In this document: piece after piece, positions 10,601-20,960 of the stretch
Numbering within the stretch: position 1 is the first letter of the stretch
How the letters are laid out: the number at the start of each line of letters is the position of its first letter
Position numbers and translations under genes: made by a program
NCBI RefSeq assembly: GCF_029784135.1
Contig: NC_073745.1
Location: 159,353,335-159,417,334 of the forward strand
Source: Toxorhynchites rutilus septentrionalis
Lineage: Eukaryota > Arthropoda > Insecta > Diptera > Culicidae
Reading direction: 5' to 3'
DNA: 64,000 nt
The notes under the pieces: model-generated
What the model saw: the letters and a program-made list of their open reading frames with translations, nothing else
Database searches by the model: none
Told to the model about the DNA's origin: nothing

Positions 10601-12833
10601 GTCCATTATGCAGCAATTGTGGGCTGCTGGGTTAGGATGGGATGAGGCCCTCGAAGGTGAGATGTTGAAAAGATGGATCGTGTTCCATCAGTCACTACCG
10701 CAGTTGAACGAGATACAAATTCCGAGATGTGTCGTAATCTCTGACGCTCATCGCATTGAAATTCATGGCTTTTCCGATGCGTCGTGCACTGCTTATGGCG
10801 CTTGTGTGTTTTTACGTTGTGTTCAAACGGAGGGGATAGTGTTAGTTAGACTACTGTGTAGCAAGTCCAGAGTTAGTCCTTTGCGTCGTCTTACTATGCC
10901 TAGACTTGAGCTGTGTGGCGCATTGTTATTGGCAAGATTGATCAACCTAGTGATACCTATTTTGAAAATAAAAGTGCATGATGTCAAGTTGTGGTCGGAT
11001 AGTCAGATAGTGCTTGCGTGGATAAAAAAGGATCCCAATCAACTTCAAACCTACGTGAGAAATCGAGTTATAGAGATATATGGACTTACTAACGATTATG
11101 AGTGGAAGTATGTAAGATCTGAAAATAATCCAGCAGATCTGGTTTCCAGAGGCTGTCATCCAGAAAGTTTACGACGTTCTGACATGTGGTGGAATGGTCC
11201 GCCGTTTTTGCAAGCTACCAACTACGAAATTCTGGAGACACCAATATTACAAGATGACGAATTACCAGAAATGAGAAGACCGACTGTTAGTAATCCAGTG
11301 GTAAATTTTGAAGATGAACCAATATTTGAGCGGTGCGGCACGTTTTCAAAATTGCAACGTGTTTTGGCACAGGTGGTGAGATTCACTCGACTACTATGTA
11401 TGGCGAAGGAAGAGCGAAACAAATCCCAATACATTTCTGTACAAGATATGCGGGATGCGATGGGATATATAGTACGAGTACTTCAGAATACTGCGCTAAA
11501 TGAAGAGATCCAGTGTATTCAGAGAAATAAGTTACCCAAGCGACTTGCAAATCTTCAACCTTTTGTGGACGAGAAAGGATTTCTACGCGTCGGCGGACGT
11601 ATACAAAATTCTAAATTACCGTACGATGCCAAACATCAATTGCTTCTTCCACATAATCATCGGGTGACGGAGATGCTGATTCGACAATATCATGAGGAGA
11701 GACTTCACGAGGGACCATCCGGTTTGCTGGCAGCGATAAGACAAAAATTCTGGTTTGTAAAAGCTCGTTCTGTTATTCGAAAAGTGACACGCAGCTGCGT
11801 GAAGTGTTTTAGGGCCAATCCGAGAGCAGTGCAGCCATTAATGGGAAATTTACCAGAGGAACGTGTGACGTTAGCTGCAGCTTTCGAGCTCACCGGTGTG
11901 GACTATGCTGGTCCTGTTATAGTGAAAGAGGGAAGATACAAGCCGAAACATATTAAGGCGTACATCGGATTGTTTGTGTGCCTCACGACGAAAGTTACTC
12001 ATCTCGAGTTGGTTTCGGATCTAACGACCGAAGCTTTTCTTGCCGCTTTGGATCGATTTATCAACCGACGTGGAATGGTTCGTAAAATTCTGTCGGACAA
12101 TGCAACCAATTTTGTTGGCGCTGCTAAGGAGTTACACCAATTATTCGTGATGTTCCGTGAAGAAACTTCAAAGACTAGAATTGACGATTTTCTACTTAAA
12201 CGTGAGATAGAATGGAAATTCATTCCGCCTAGAACCCCTAACTTTGGCGGATTGTGGGAGGCAAGTGTCAAAGTGGTCAAACGTCATCTACATCGTACGT
12301 TAGGCAGCGCAATTTTGACGTTCGAAGAGTTCGGTACCGTTTTAACGCATATCGAAGCTATAGTGAATTCCAGACCACTTTATGCGTTATCTGATGATCC
12401 CAACGAAACACTTCCGATAACTCCAGCTCATCTGATGTTCGGTAAACCGTTGGAGCCAGTTTTGAAACCATCGTATTCTGATATAGCAGTGAACCGTTTA
12501 TCCCGACATCAGTATTTAAATCATTTACGTGATAGATTTTGGACAAAGTGGTCCCGTGATTATTTGTCGACGCTACAGTCAAGAGCTAAATGGACCGAAG
12601 GTGAGCCGAATATGAAAATGGATACTGTTGTGTTAATTATAGAAGATAATCAACCCGTTCAATCATGGAGATTGGGTAAGATTGTTGCACTTTACCCGGG
12701 AGGAGATAATGTGGTCCGAGTCGTTGATGTAAAGACATCGACAGGAGTTTTCCGACGATCTATCCGGAAGTTAGCACCACTTCCTATATCTGATAACGAT
12801 AACGGAGAGACGAAGGTTTCCGATTTGGAATGA
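7623..12833 (+). CDS. BEL/Pao gag-pol polyprotein
   Basis: The frame encodes 1736 residues from ATG 7623 (context AAACCATGG); an open TTG 12 bases upstream was rejected as the start. Order of domains: gag of the DUF1759 kind (residues 1-300); zinc knuckles with a CX2CX4HX4C at 366-379 and neighbouring Cys/His clusters (333-400); aspartic protease with DSGS at 466; reverse transcriptase with YMDD at 871-874; RNase H with FSDAS (D1052) and SDSQ (D1126); integrase with an N-terminal His/Cys zinc region (about 1357-1395) and catalytic D1427, D1492 and E1546 (GGLWEAS); then a C-terminal DUF5641-like region (about 1640-1730). This is the full BEL/Pao set and order. No stop, frameshift or missing catalytic residue was seen, so the protein is plausibly functional in reverse transcription and integration of the element. 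Confidence 0.93.
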   Translation: MEQFKQLVYQRGRVQARVSVIINKLSDAIEQNDNTNLSQLKAYEKKLELHYAEYMAKHDLIMAQCPSFGKTEDQDEKLDEFDIIHTDALEKLNHLLDFFRADPTHNNRRSPQVIVTQQPLKTPIPTFDGKYEAWPKFKALFNDLVGKCGDSDATKLQYLDKALIGEASGILDARIINDNNYQQAWQLLEERFENPRVIIDTHISGLLSMKPISKQCWKELRNLIDNCNRHVEGLRFMEQSVDGTAGLIVVKLLTSCLDGETRKQWEQTLEHGELPNFDESLKFLRNYCQVLERCEIDKTSSSNVAKKLPKSGKPSWSPRTSHPATSVPSDSVCDVCTGSHLNYKCPSFLKMNVGQRVSKVKQIGMCFNCLRKGHQIRDCPSDKSCSKCGKKHHTMLHFEREFCTEPKSQSSNTSEKTASVSAIPESPVSTACSSIQRPTKQVLLMTALVSVASKSGKIFKLRALLDSGSQVNLVSESAIHLLALPKYPANVPVIGVGGAKSRILHHVIMRLFSDYTGFQSDVDCLVTRKVTGKVPSAPVDISEWNIPPGIVLADPMFNEPRDVDLLIGAELFFQILRQNQLKLAEGLPSLYETQFGWVFAGALKYETEAVNVLCATNEDPLLKEIQRFFVQEELFEEKMPTSEEQQIEDHFCRTYRRDEDGRFVVQLPFRESINQLGNSRSLAMKRFLSSEKRLTNDTIMKEMYQTFIKEYQDLGHCHEIHEENDPPGQQNYYFPHHAVLKPSSTSTKLRVVFDGKAKSNGLSLNEVLMIGPKIQNDLFAILLRFRKHIYAFSADVEKMYRQVKIDPKQTRYQRIFWRDQPAEKIKVLELSTVTYGTSPSSFLAVRSMVQLARDESRNFPAAAEVILEDCYMDDILSGASTLSSAKQLRCEIEQLMMNGKFPIRKWCSNNNEVLDGVPDQDREKLVHIKDSGASETIRTLGVLWNPKTDQFLFCRSPETMQSDAKVTKRHVLSQIAKLFDPLGLISPVIVSAKSIMQQLWAAGLGWDEALEGEMLKRWIVFHQSLPQLNEIQIPRCVVISDAHRIEIHGFSDASCTAYGACVFLRCVQTEGIVLVRLLCSKSRVSPLRRLTMPRLELCGALLLARLINLVIPILKIKVHDVKLWSDSQIVLAWIKKDPNQLQTYVRNRVIEIYGLTNDYEWKYVRSENNPADLVSRGCHPESLRRSDMWWNGPPFLQATNYEILETPILQDDELPEMRRPTVSNPVVNFEDEPIFERCGTFSKLQRVLAQVVRFTRLLCMAKEERNKSQYISVQDMRDAMGYIVRVLQNTALNEEIQCIQRNKLPKRLANLQPFVDEKGFLRVGGRIQNSKLPYDAKHQLLLPHNHRVTEMLIRQYHEERLHEGPSGLLAAIRQKFWFVKARSVIRKVTRSCVKCFRANPRAVQPLMGNLPEERVTLAAAFELTGVDYAGPVIVKEGRYKPKHIKAYIGLFVCLTTKVTHLELVSDLTTEAFLAALDRFINRRGMVRKILSDNATNFVGAAKELHQLFVMFREETSKTRIDDFLLKREIEWKFIPPRTPNFGGLWEASVKVVKRHLHRTLGSAILTFEEFGTVLTHIEAIVNSRPLYALSDDPNETLPITPAHLMFGKPLEPVLKPSYSDIAVNRLSRHQYLNHLRDRFWTKWSRDYLSTLQSRAKWTEGEPNMKMDTVVLIIEDNQPVQSWRLGKIVALYPGGDNVVRVVDVKTSTGVFRRSIRKLAPLPISDNDNGETKVSDLE

Positions 12834-12853
12834 TATTCCAACCGGCGGGAGTA

Positions 12854-13459
12854 TGTTCGCGACGAACGCGACCCGAGCCAGCTGCAGACGAACAGGGGGA
12901 GAACGATGATGCAATCGGAAGAAACGAAGATGTAATCGGCTGCACTCGTCGATGCAGTCGTACACACATACATAGCGAGAAGTGTAGTTTTAAGTTTTTT
13001 TTTTCTTATTCTGTTAGTGCGTAAGGATGTGTAGATTTAAGTTTTTCCTCATTCTGTTGGTGACAATTAAAGGAGTAGGATCTTAAATTGAAATTGCCTT
13101 ATTTTGAAGAAGTGTCCCAGTGAAGCAGCAGCAGTGAAATCCAATCTGGTCAACAGGGCGACCAACGTAATTTCCATCCTCCGTTGTCTTGTGAGTCACC
13201 GGGCGACAAACAAGCAACGAACGTGTTCGATCCTGTCGTCCTTTTGCCAGCATCGTGTTGTGCAGCGGTTAATGGCGTGTTTTAGCCGCTGAAATTTCTC
13301 TGCTGGTTCTGCTGTGTGCCGCTAAAAGTTAGGGTGAAAATTGACTTTATTTCGTGTTGTTTTACGGCGAATGTGCGCCGTGGTCCTTCGACGAGTTAGA
13401 GCAAGCTGCGATCTGAGTGTGCGATCGTCAGCGACTTTGTGTTGTGTTGAGACAAAACA
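12854..13459 (+). repeat. 3' LTR of the BEL/Pao element
   Basis: This 606-bp copy of the 5' LTR is followed by GTATG (13460-13464), the right half of the target duplication. A purine-leaning stretch (CGGCGGGAGTA) just before it may be the polypurine tract, though it is weak. The coding frame ends 20 bp upstream at 12833. Confidence 0.93.
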
Positions 13460-13464
13460 GTATG

Positions 13465-16089
13465 CGTAAAAAAATTTACTTATTTCGGATGGCAATGAAG
13501 AAAAACTGAGATAAAATTTTGTTGTTTTTAAAAGTCATAAGTTAGGGTTGTTTGAAAATGAAAAAGTTTGAGTTTCATTTTTACCTGACGCATTTTGAAT
13601 ATTTAAGAACCATAACGAATTGCACAACACTTTTTTTGACAGTCCTGCAGGTTAGGCACAACTATTTACAACCCAGAATCAAACAATGAACGGTTACCCC
13701 ACAGCCACATATCATGATATTGCTCCATTTATGGGTTCTTTGAAGTTGTGCTAAGAATAATCAATTGATAATTAGTCTAATAACATATCGTATCAGGATC
13801 TGTAATCTTTTCACACACGAAGTACCAGGATTAGATATCTTATGGCGCCAAAATTTGCTCAACGGATAATAGCTCCATTGTTCAGCAGGCAAACAATACA
13901 AACTTGACATATATTACTCGCTCGTTGCCAGCGCTGCCCTACACAATGCTGCTATGCTCTTTTATGTATGTACACCAAGAGATGCTGTATCCTTTCTTTT
14001 CTGCCTACAAGCCCTTCTATCTATTCATGTTAGTCCTATACATAAATGAAGCACTTTATAGATTGACCGAGCAGTTGTGCTGTGTCCAAGGTTGCATACT
14101 CAGCATCCAGTAGGGAAACACGGGGTGATTTGGACCACCCTTTTATCTCATCTCTTTCTATTGTTGAGCCGTATGTATCTAACTTAAAAAAACTTTGGTA
14201 AAATTTCAAAACGGTAGCATGAACACAGCAAGCATTTTGACTGTCAGAAAATGTGAATTTTTCGATCGTGGTTTTAAGTTTTTTTTTCCGCTGGAAAAAA
14301 CAATGGAACTGGAACAATTTAATGCAGCGAAACTATATGTTTGATAACAATGAATGAAATTAATTGCATTTTAATTTTTGCTTGTTGTGTGGGGTGACAT
14401 GGACACGTTTCTGTGGGGTTAGTTGGTCCTACAAGTTTGAGGCTTTTCTCTGGTCTAATTGAAACCGCTGAATTTCAAAAGAGAGGTTAGGCAGACAACG
14501 TTGGAGGAAGGAGGAGCTTGAAAGAACAACGCTGGCCATCAAGGACGGGTTTTTAACCAAGCTTCAAAAGTGTTTGAAAATGCTCGAACAACAGTAAAAA
14601 GATTCATGCAGAATTCGAAATTGCAATGTCCATAAATCATCTCTTTTATTTTATGATATATTTGGTAATTTGAAGCTTGATATAATGATTCAACATTTTT
14701 GATTGAGAGAAAACAAGGGTAGTTCAGTGTACAATGTGACATTTTTTTTTATTTAGACCGTATTGGTTTGGAAATATTAGGCAATTTGCTTAGGGAGTCC
14801 AAATTCCCCCCATTTCCCCTACTGGCGAGTGGTGAAAGAACAAGTCACACGATGAACTTCGTAAGTACACATTCATATTGCACTAGAATTGCAAAAATGA
14901 CTTTTTCTTGGAACAACGTTGTGAGTTGGGATAAAATGTTTGATTGTTTTTTTTCTATTTCAGTCAAATATCAGAAAAACATGGACCATTATTAAAGAAT
15001 TAAACTTGATGAAACAACCAGATAAATGAGATGTTGGTTGCTCTTCGTCGAATACTTCGAAATGTTGCCCCCGCGCGTTTAGGTGTAATTTGCCGCGATG
15101 GAAGAAACACATTTCCAAGCATTTCAAACCTGCTCTGTACATCTGCTTACGGTAATTCAAGACTATCTTCTTCCATTATTTTAAGTTTTGAGAGCAAAAT
15201 TCTGACAGAAAGATGATCTGGAGAAAAACCGCCTTCAGTTTCATCCCTATTGTAGCTTGAAATCTCCTGTGTCTCATATTACCGTGTTTTCAGCGAGTCT
15301 TCAGTATTGTACCAAGAGTTGGTTTTGAAATTTGGCGTGCTTTCGCATTCTTTCAAATGCCGCAACATACATTCGGTTTATGGCACTTCTGCTTTCGGGT
15401 TTGGCTGTTTTTGTCTGCTCATTCTCGTTTGATAAAATTTCTTCATTATATTGAGGAATTTTTAGAAACGTTCATGTGTTATGACTGTATGTATGTGTAT
15501 GTGTCAATCTTGAAACCGTGAGTGCTCTGCTCTCCGGTTCTTGGAACGGCGAAATGCTTTCGGGTCATCCCGAAATGATGACTTTTGTTTCCTCCTTTCG
15601 TTGCTCCCTCCACACAGCTGCTGCTGATGGTGCTTAGTCGAACGTCGTGTAGCGAGAGAAAAAGTTTTCCTTTGTTGAAAACTCCTGAAAATTCTCGTTG
15701 AAGAAATTTAATACCGATTGTATATGCGTATATACCGTCGTACCGTGTTTTTGGTAACCGTCCAGCAAAACAAGAGTGCACCCAACTTTCGTTATGCATT
15801 CGTTCTTCTTGTATTTATCATTCTGGGTTGTTGCGGTGAGCTGATTTAATTTTCGGCTAGATGAATTGGCATTCAAGGTTTTATCCGACCTATGGTGACG
15901 ACCGGCAAGAATTGACTCGTTTGTTGGGAATGCGGTTAATTTACTCCCTAAGCAATTTTAATACAGCTGCTAATCATATTTAATTGAATTGAATGGAGTA
16001 TTGGGCGGAATTTCCTTTTAACTTCTGCTTCCGGAATTGTTTTCAACCTTTAGCTGTGAAGCTTTTACTGTCGAGGCTGGTATTTTAAT
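13465..16089. other. No gene recognised; AT-rich DNA
   Basis: None of the short frames shows a known domain. Phrases such as GGGGTGATTTGGACC (14122) and GGGGTGACATGGACAC (14391) resemble ones near 4520 and 53886, so an old interspersed repeat probably lies here. Nothing else could be supported. Confidence 0.45.
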
Positions 16090-16509
16090 TTTTTTACGTA
16101 GGACTACGTCTAACCGGAAGATATAGGGGGTGAAATGGAAATCTAGGCACTGAACAAGTAGGAAAAAATGCAAGATTTGGAACGCTTATAACTCGAGCAT
16201 TTCTCAATAGATCGCAAAGGTTTTTGCATCAATTGATAGGAAATATATCTACGCATCTATTATAATGAATAACATTTCATTTTTCTTGAGATAAATAATT
16301 GAATAATTGTGAAATATCAAGTATTGTCAAAATGCACTATGTGCCCATTTTTGATTGGTCCATTTTGTGCTCCTCAAATCGAACCGACCAAAACGGGCAA
16401 CCAGAGCAGCAGCGAAATAGAATGAACCACGATTGGAAAGGAAAAAGAAAAAAATGAACGAAACATTGGTCGCAGTCTCACACATGCGTAATTCTCGAGC
16501 CAGCCAGTC

Positions 16510-16612
16510 AGCTTAAAAATCCCCGCTCCGCTGCCGTAACGATCATTCTCATTCAAACCGTACACCACATCGGTTCGCATCACAACACATCAACAAACCA
16601 ACCCAAGCAGCC
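16510..16612 (+). promoter_or_regulatory. Histone-type promoter and 5' UTR before the H2A pseudogene
   Basis: A TATA-like TTAAAAA at 16513-16519 lies 23-29 bp before a pyrimidine-rich ATCATTCTCATTC stretch, a plausible start site, and about 100 bp before the H2A ATG. Short spacing and a short 5' UTR are typical of replication-dependent histone genes. Functional status is not known. Confidence 0.45.
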
Positions 16613-16820
16613 ATGTCTGGACATGGTAAAGGAGGAAAAGTGAAGGGAAAGGCAAAATCCGGCTCGAACCATGTTGATCTGGAGTTCCCCGCAAGGGTAG
16701 CTAGGCCGAGCGCGTTAGTACCAGTGCACCAGTCCACCTAGCCGGCGTTATATAGTTTCGGCCGCCGAAGTGATCGAGTTAGCTGGTAAAGCTGCTCACG
16801 ACGATAAGAAAACCCGCATT
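16613..16820 (+). pseudogene. Histone H2A pseudogene (left copy)
   Basis: ATG 16613 opens MSGHGKGGKVKGKAKSGSN and then LEFP, a close match to the N-terminal tail and first residues of the histone fold of insect H2A. The middle (the L1/alpha-2 region) is deleted and shifted, and the first frame stops at TAG 16738. A second frame then reads AAEVIELAGKAAHDDKKTRI, the H2A alpha-2/alpha-3 region. The last third of H2A is not recognisable. The full protein should be about 120-130 residues, so this is a broken copy. It lies inside element D and was probably captured by it. Confidence 0.85.
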
Positions 16821-17057
16821 CGGAACAGAACACATTCGGTTCGGTGGACATCAAGACAACAGGCAGTTGCAGCGAGTGGCGAGTGGCAAACGCAATCGCA
16901 AAACGGCATCAGGTAGCAGAAGAAAAAAGTTTGTTCTTTATACACACTGCTTTGGTGGCAAATCCAGAACAAGGCGTCATCGAGGGAGTTCGAAATGGTT
17001 TTTTTTTCAAAACCACGAGTACTAAGTTTTCTAAATTTGAACCATTCCATAAAACAA

Positions 17058-17073
17058 GGCGCTTTTCAGGGCC
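17058..17073 (+). terminator. Histone mRNA 3' stem-loop, variant
   Basis: GGCGCTTTTCAGGGCC fits the histone 3' processing stem-loop (six-base stem with one mismatch, TTTC loop), with ACAA just upstream as usual. It lies about 240 bp after the H2A pseudogene in the same orientation, where the histone mRNA end would be expected. Confidence 0.7.
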
Positions 17074-17639
17074 ATTAAACCTTCCAAAAAAGAGTTTAGG
17101 AAATACAGTTCAATGCTTTCTAAAACAATATCCAAAATAATAATAAAACTCAAATTGATTTTTTCATAATTTGTTTGCCAGGATATGATGAGTATGTGAA
17201 TTTGGCAGTTGTTCTGAGCTTATTGATTTTCACCAATTCTTAAATTGCTTCTAGATTGAAAGTACAGTAATTTACACTTATCTCGACATTTAGCTAATTG
17301 GTCGGACCAGTAATGCGACATATTTAGTTGGACATTTTTGTAAACATAGAGTTCGGGGTCCAAATTATGACCCCACATTGAAGGTCGACACTGTACCACT
17401 GTCATCGCAAATGTTCAATTACAGGTTAAAATTACCTCCAATCCGATACTGAGTGGTGGTAATGCGACGTGCCATTGAATGTAATTTACTGTAAAATATG
17501 TCACAAGCTGGATGGGAAGAAATTTTCCAACTGTGAAAGCTGTGGCGAGTGGCAAATGCAATCGCTAAACAGCAAGGTTTAGCCGAACAAGATGGGGATA
17601 TCGAGTGATAACAAAACAATAAACTCTTTAGATTGAAGA

Positions 17640-17665
17640 TAATTTTGTGATCCTGAAAAGGACCC
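17640..17665 (-). terminator. Possible histone-type stem-loop on the minus strand
   Basis: On the minus strand this reads GGTCCTTTTCAGGATC, near the histone 3' stem-loop form but with an imperfect stem. It suggests a third, oppositely oriented histone-derived piece in element D. I found no clear minus-strand promoter or coding match to go with it. Confidence 0.35.
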
Positions 17666-17824
17666 TTTTTAGCCTGCATTTGAATCCAACGAGCGAACAA
17701 ATCGTAATGAATGTATTTTGTTGCCATCGCTCCCTTTTAACGCTCATTCGTTCGTCTCGTTGGACTCGCCCCTCTGGCTGAGTCTGCCGATTTGTCTCTA
17801 TCCTGTGAGTGTGTACCGCTAGAG

Positions 17825-17831
17825 TATAAAA
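17825..17831 (+). promoter_or_regulatory. TATA box of a second histone-like unit in element D
   Basis: TATAAAA stands before CTTTCAAACCGTAAACC, similar to the CATTCAAACCGTACACC downstream of the first promoter. The following 350 bp repeat phrases from the first unit (AAAACCCGCAT, AACAGAGC, TTCGGTTCGG) and end with the stem-loop at 18182. The coding part has been lost except for fragments. Confidence 0.5.
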
Positions 17832-18181
17832 CACGCGGACCCCAAAAAAATATCTTATTTTCTTTCAAACCGTAAACCCGTGTGGTTGTACGGCATCGGC
17901 ATCGTGGACGTAACAAAGGAGGATAATCAGAAAACCCGCATCAAGAACAGAGCAGCTTCGGTTCGGCGCTCATCAAGGCAACAATTAGTTTCAGTGAGTG
18001 GCAAAGTGTTTCTCCGGCACGTCGCATGAAATGTAATTTACTGAACAACATGTCACAAGCTGGATGGGAAGAAATTTTCCAACTGTGAAAGCTGTGGCGA
18101 GTGGCAAACGCAATAGCTAAACAGGAAGGTTTAACCGAACAAGATGGGAATATCGAGTGATAACAAAAACACAACACCAAA

Positions 18182-18197
18182 GGTTCTTTTCAGAACC
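18182..18197 (+). terminator. Histone mRNA 3' stem-loop, canonical
   Basis: GGTTCTTTTCAGAACC is a perfect six-base stem with a TTTC loop, preceded by ACCAAA, the usual upstream context. It closes the second histone-like unit. The mirrored copy lies at 21681-21696. Confidence 0.8.
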
Positions 18198-19789
18198 ATC
18201 AACATATTCATGAAGAGTAAACAGTAAACTAATCCATTTTTAAGGTAGATAGGTAGGTATTCACGTAGGAGAAGAAAATAAAACAATATATTTAAAATAT
18301 ATATTTAACAAAAGCTATCCCCTTTGTATAGTCCTACGTCACTCCGGTTATGTCCCCGACATTACCCACCCGTCTTTTTGTGTTTTTATTTTTGTTCGGG
18401 CACATTAATCGTTCGTATTAATCATCAAAGAATGTTTTTCCGACTTGCACTGGTACACGCATTTTCTCGATATTGCCACTCAGAACACAATCAAGACTTG
18501 TTATTGGACATAGAGATATCGATAAAGCAATGATTCAGTGTAAGAAAAATTACATTGAGATTGTGAAATTCACTACGAACGTTAGTGCCATATGGAGAAT
18601 ACGGAGAAACTTTCAGAATACAGGATATATTATCCGAATCACGTAATAAACAACACTGTGGACATATTGAGATCAACTTGGAAGTTTTCCACGATTGAGA
18701 CACTTTTTGGATTACAAAATAGTCTGTGAGGCGATTAATCCTACGAGGAACTCCAACAACACGTTGTGATGTTTATGTTTATTGCGCCACTAGTGATTAA
18801 AAGTTGAATAACGTCAGAGTGCAATGTAATTCAATTTTAAGGAACTATAATAATCGATGGCGCCCTCGGAGTGAACTTGCTCCACAGTTTCCATGTTTAT
18901 TCATAATTATCGCATCACTCCGTATTTGCAATCCTCTTCATTTTTATTGGCTGAAAACGTACTAGAATCTGCCGTGCTTCGTTAATGTATTTTAATTTAT
19001 GTGTCAACTTTGTCCGTCTTGGCAGTAAGCAGCGTCATAATAATAATAATAATTCCAACCCCTCGGCAATGAATAGAACGACAGCAGGAGATGGTAGAAT
19101 GGCACCAGAAGTGATATAATTGAATTGAATTCTGCTGTCCTTTTTGTTTGCCTCAGCTGAACTCAGTTTAATTGGAAAACGTTGCTTTTTTAAATGGCTG
19201 AAATGCCGTTTCAATATAAATCATGATGTATAATTTTATTTTACTGCTCGAATGAATTATGAAGCAACAACTGCGTTGACGCTCGGCCCTGAATTTATAA
19301 ACAAGATATGTTGATTAGGTATGTGGATTTGTTACTGAAAATCGTGCTACGAGGGCTGCACTTTATGTATCCGGAACGATTTTTTGTTCACTAAGAATTG
19401 TTTTATTATTTCTTTACGTTTGAACCAGATTATTTCATTCATTTTAGAATGTACATTTCAGCTTTCATAACCGAGTCACAAATGTCGTTATGAGTGTTAC
19501 CTTGCTTTTCTGACGAAGGATTTTCTCATCGAAGAATGTTTCGCCGACATGGTATCGAGTATCTCTGAGCCACTCAATATAAGTTCAAGAAAATGGTGAT
19601 AGGTTGTATCTGATACACGACAGCATAGTTGAGGTAGGACTACGAAACGATATACATTACATGTTGATATTGAATTTCTTAAAAAAAATCGTCGAAGTCG
19701 CAGTCAACCGCTAGCAGCATTAAAAAGGTTATCTAGGTTGCATTTTCAGCTAACCCAAAAATACTACATGGGCTGAAAAGTTCTGGGAT

Positions 19790-20290
19790 GTTTAATGAAA
19801 ACAATCGTTTTTTGGGCAAAGCTGTATTTATTCTTCAACATAGTTTTCTTCGAGTGCAATACACTTGGTATAGCGAGTTTCCAACATTTTTCATTCTCTT
19901 TCTGTAGTACGAAACGTCTAAGTCTTCGAAATATGCCTCAGTGCCACTCTGCAAACTCCTTTTTGGGTTTGCATGGTTTAGGATCCACGTTTCATCCATG
20001 TCACAAAACGTCGAAAGAAGTCGCTTCAACGCTACGTCAAACCGGTCAAACGGTCAGTAAAGGTGGCACCTATCGCGCGGATAGCTTTTTCATGCTCAAA
20101 ATGTCGTGCAAAATGTATCCCACTCGCTCTTCTGAATTGCCTACGGCCCCAGCTAACTCGCGTAACTTCACTCTACGATCGTTCAAAACCAGTCGATGCA
20201 CTTGTTTTAGGATTTCTGGATTCGTGGCTTCTTTTGGTCTTCCAGAGCGAGGTACATCTGCGTGCTCGTACGGCCCATTTGGAATTCACT
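19790..20290 (-). pseudogene. mariner transposase remnant, core deleted
   Basis: On the minus strand the first part reads DVPRSGRPKEATNPEILKQ, then LNDRRVKLRELAGAVG and ILHDILSMKKLSAR, the DNA-binding half of a mariner transposase. It then jumps to RLLSTFCDMDETWI and finally to EAYFEDLDVSYYRKRMK, the usual mariner C-terminus. The segment between the first catalytic aspartate region and the C-terminus is missing, and a stop lies in the N-terminal half. The remnant abuts an end of the long-TIR Tc1-like element at 20318. It is inactive. Confidence 0.8.
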
Positions 20291-20317
20291 AAACCACCGA
20301 TAACTGTTTTTTTACAT

Positions 20318-20495
20318 TCGACAAAAAAATTAGAGGAACAGAGTGCGAAGTCGGAAATTTTAAGTGATTTTTGACATGCGGTAACTTCGTGGAAAATCAA
20401 TACATATCGATGGGATTTACATCATTTTGGAAGCTACAACTTTCAGGTATTAGAATATTTTAGGTGGATATTTTTTATCTTGGTGTGTGTAGGTT
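20318..20495 (+). repeat. Solo end of the long-TIR Tc1-like element
   Basis: This stretch matches the first 180 bp of 24998-28647 (CAAAAAAATTAGAGGAACAG, then GTGCGAAGTCGGAAATTTT and ATATCGATGGGAT). No matching inverted end is nearby, so it is a fragment or a recombined end. Confidence 0.6.
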
Positions 20496-20960
20496 AGGGT
20501 GCCAATGAAAATGGTCATCTCGAATTTCTAAAAGTTACTCCATAAAAAATGTTCACCACCTCAAAAAAACACCCTATGCAAAATATCAGCTCAATCGGAC
20601 TTCAGGGAGAGAGACGCAAAGCGGTCAAAGATTGAAATTTTTGAGAATCGAAAAACCACCCAAGAAGTAAAGAAGTAAAGGAAATCAAGGGTTTCGAAAA
20701 AAAATCGGGATCTAGTGTCATCTCGAATTTTTTTTTGTCAAAAATCGTCACTCTGGTACTTAGTTTTATTTCGGAATACGAAACGAAGTATGGTTTTGGG
20801 TGCCAATAAAAATAGCTCTCTCGATTTTTCATTCGGAACTTGCTACGAAATGTTGGAAGGAGTTAGCAATATGGTCGGACACCCATACATCAACGAATTC
20901 CTGAAAAAACCTTTATTGTTACTCATTAGGTCCCACCGGGGTCCCGTCATGTTTTAGTCG
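20495..20960 (+). repeat. Fragment of an interspersed repeat also present at 40880-41600 and 54230-54420
   Basis: Shared phrases include AAAATATCAGCTCAATCGGAC (compare the repeat's TGAGCTGATATTTTGCA) and GGGTGCCAATGAAAATGG. The repeat has no coding content that I recognise. Confidence 0.5.

Larger units (their letters stand above)
6811..13459 (+). mobile_element. Complete BEL/Pao LTR retrotransposon, apparently intact and young
   Basis: The 6649-bp element has two LTRs of 607 and 606 bp starting TGTTCGC and ending AAAACA, a 5-bp target duplication GTATG on each side (6806-6810 and 13460-13464), a possible primer-binding site after the 5' LTR and one long gag-pol frame without stops. By eye the two LTRs differ at two places only: one base deleted in a T-rich run near 6957/13000 and one C/T change near 7335/13396. 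Since LTRs are identical at insertion, this is a recent insertion. No env-like frame is present after pol. Confidence 0.93.
16090..18379 (+). mobile_element. Element D, left copy: histone-carrying element of the GACGTAGGACTACGTC family
   Basis: The left end has ACGTAGGACTACGTC and about 230 bp that match the left ends of element A (from 23990) and element C (reverse, up to 62543), including TAACTCGAGCATTTCT and TCAATTGATAGG. The right end (TAGTCCTACGTCACTCCGG, then ACCCACCCGTC) resembles the right ends of A, B and C. Inside are a histone H2A pseudogene, a second histone-like promoter and two histone 3' stem-loops. The whole element recurs inverted at 21497-23785 with about 99% identity by eye. 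I do not recognise a transposase, so it looks non-autonomous. Confidence 0.7.

Noticed and set aside
7761..12582. Minus-strand and shifted frames inside the BEL/Pao element
   Set aside because: They are shadows of the gag-pol frame with no recognisable domains.
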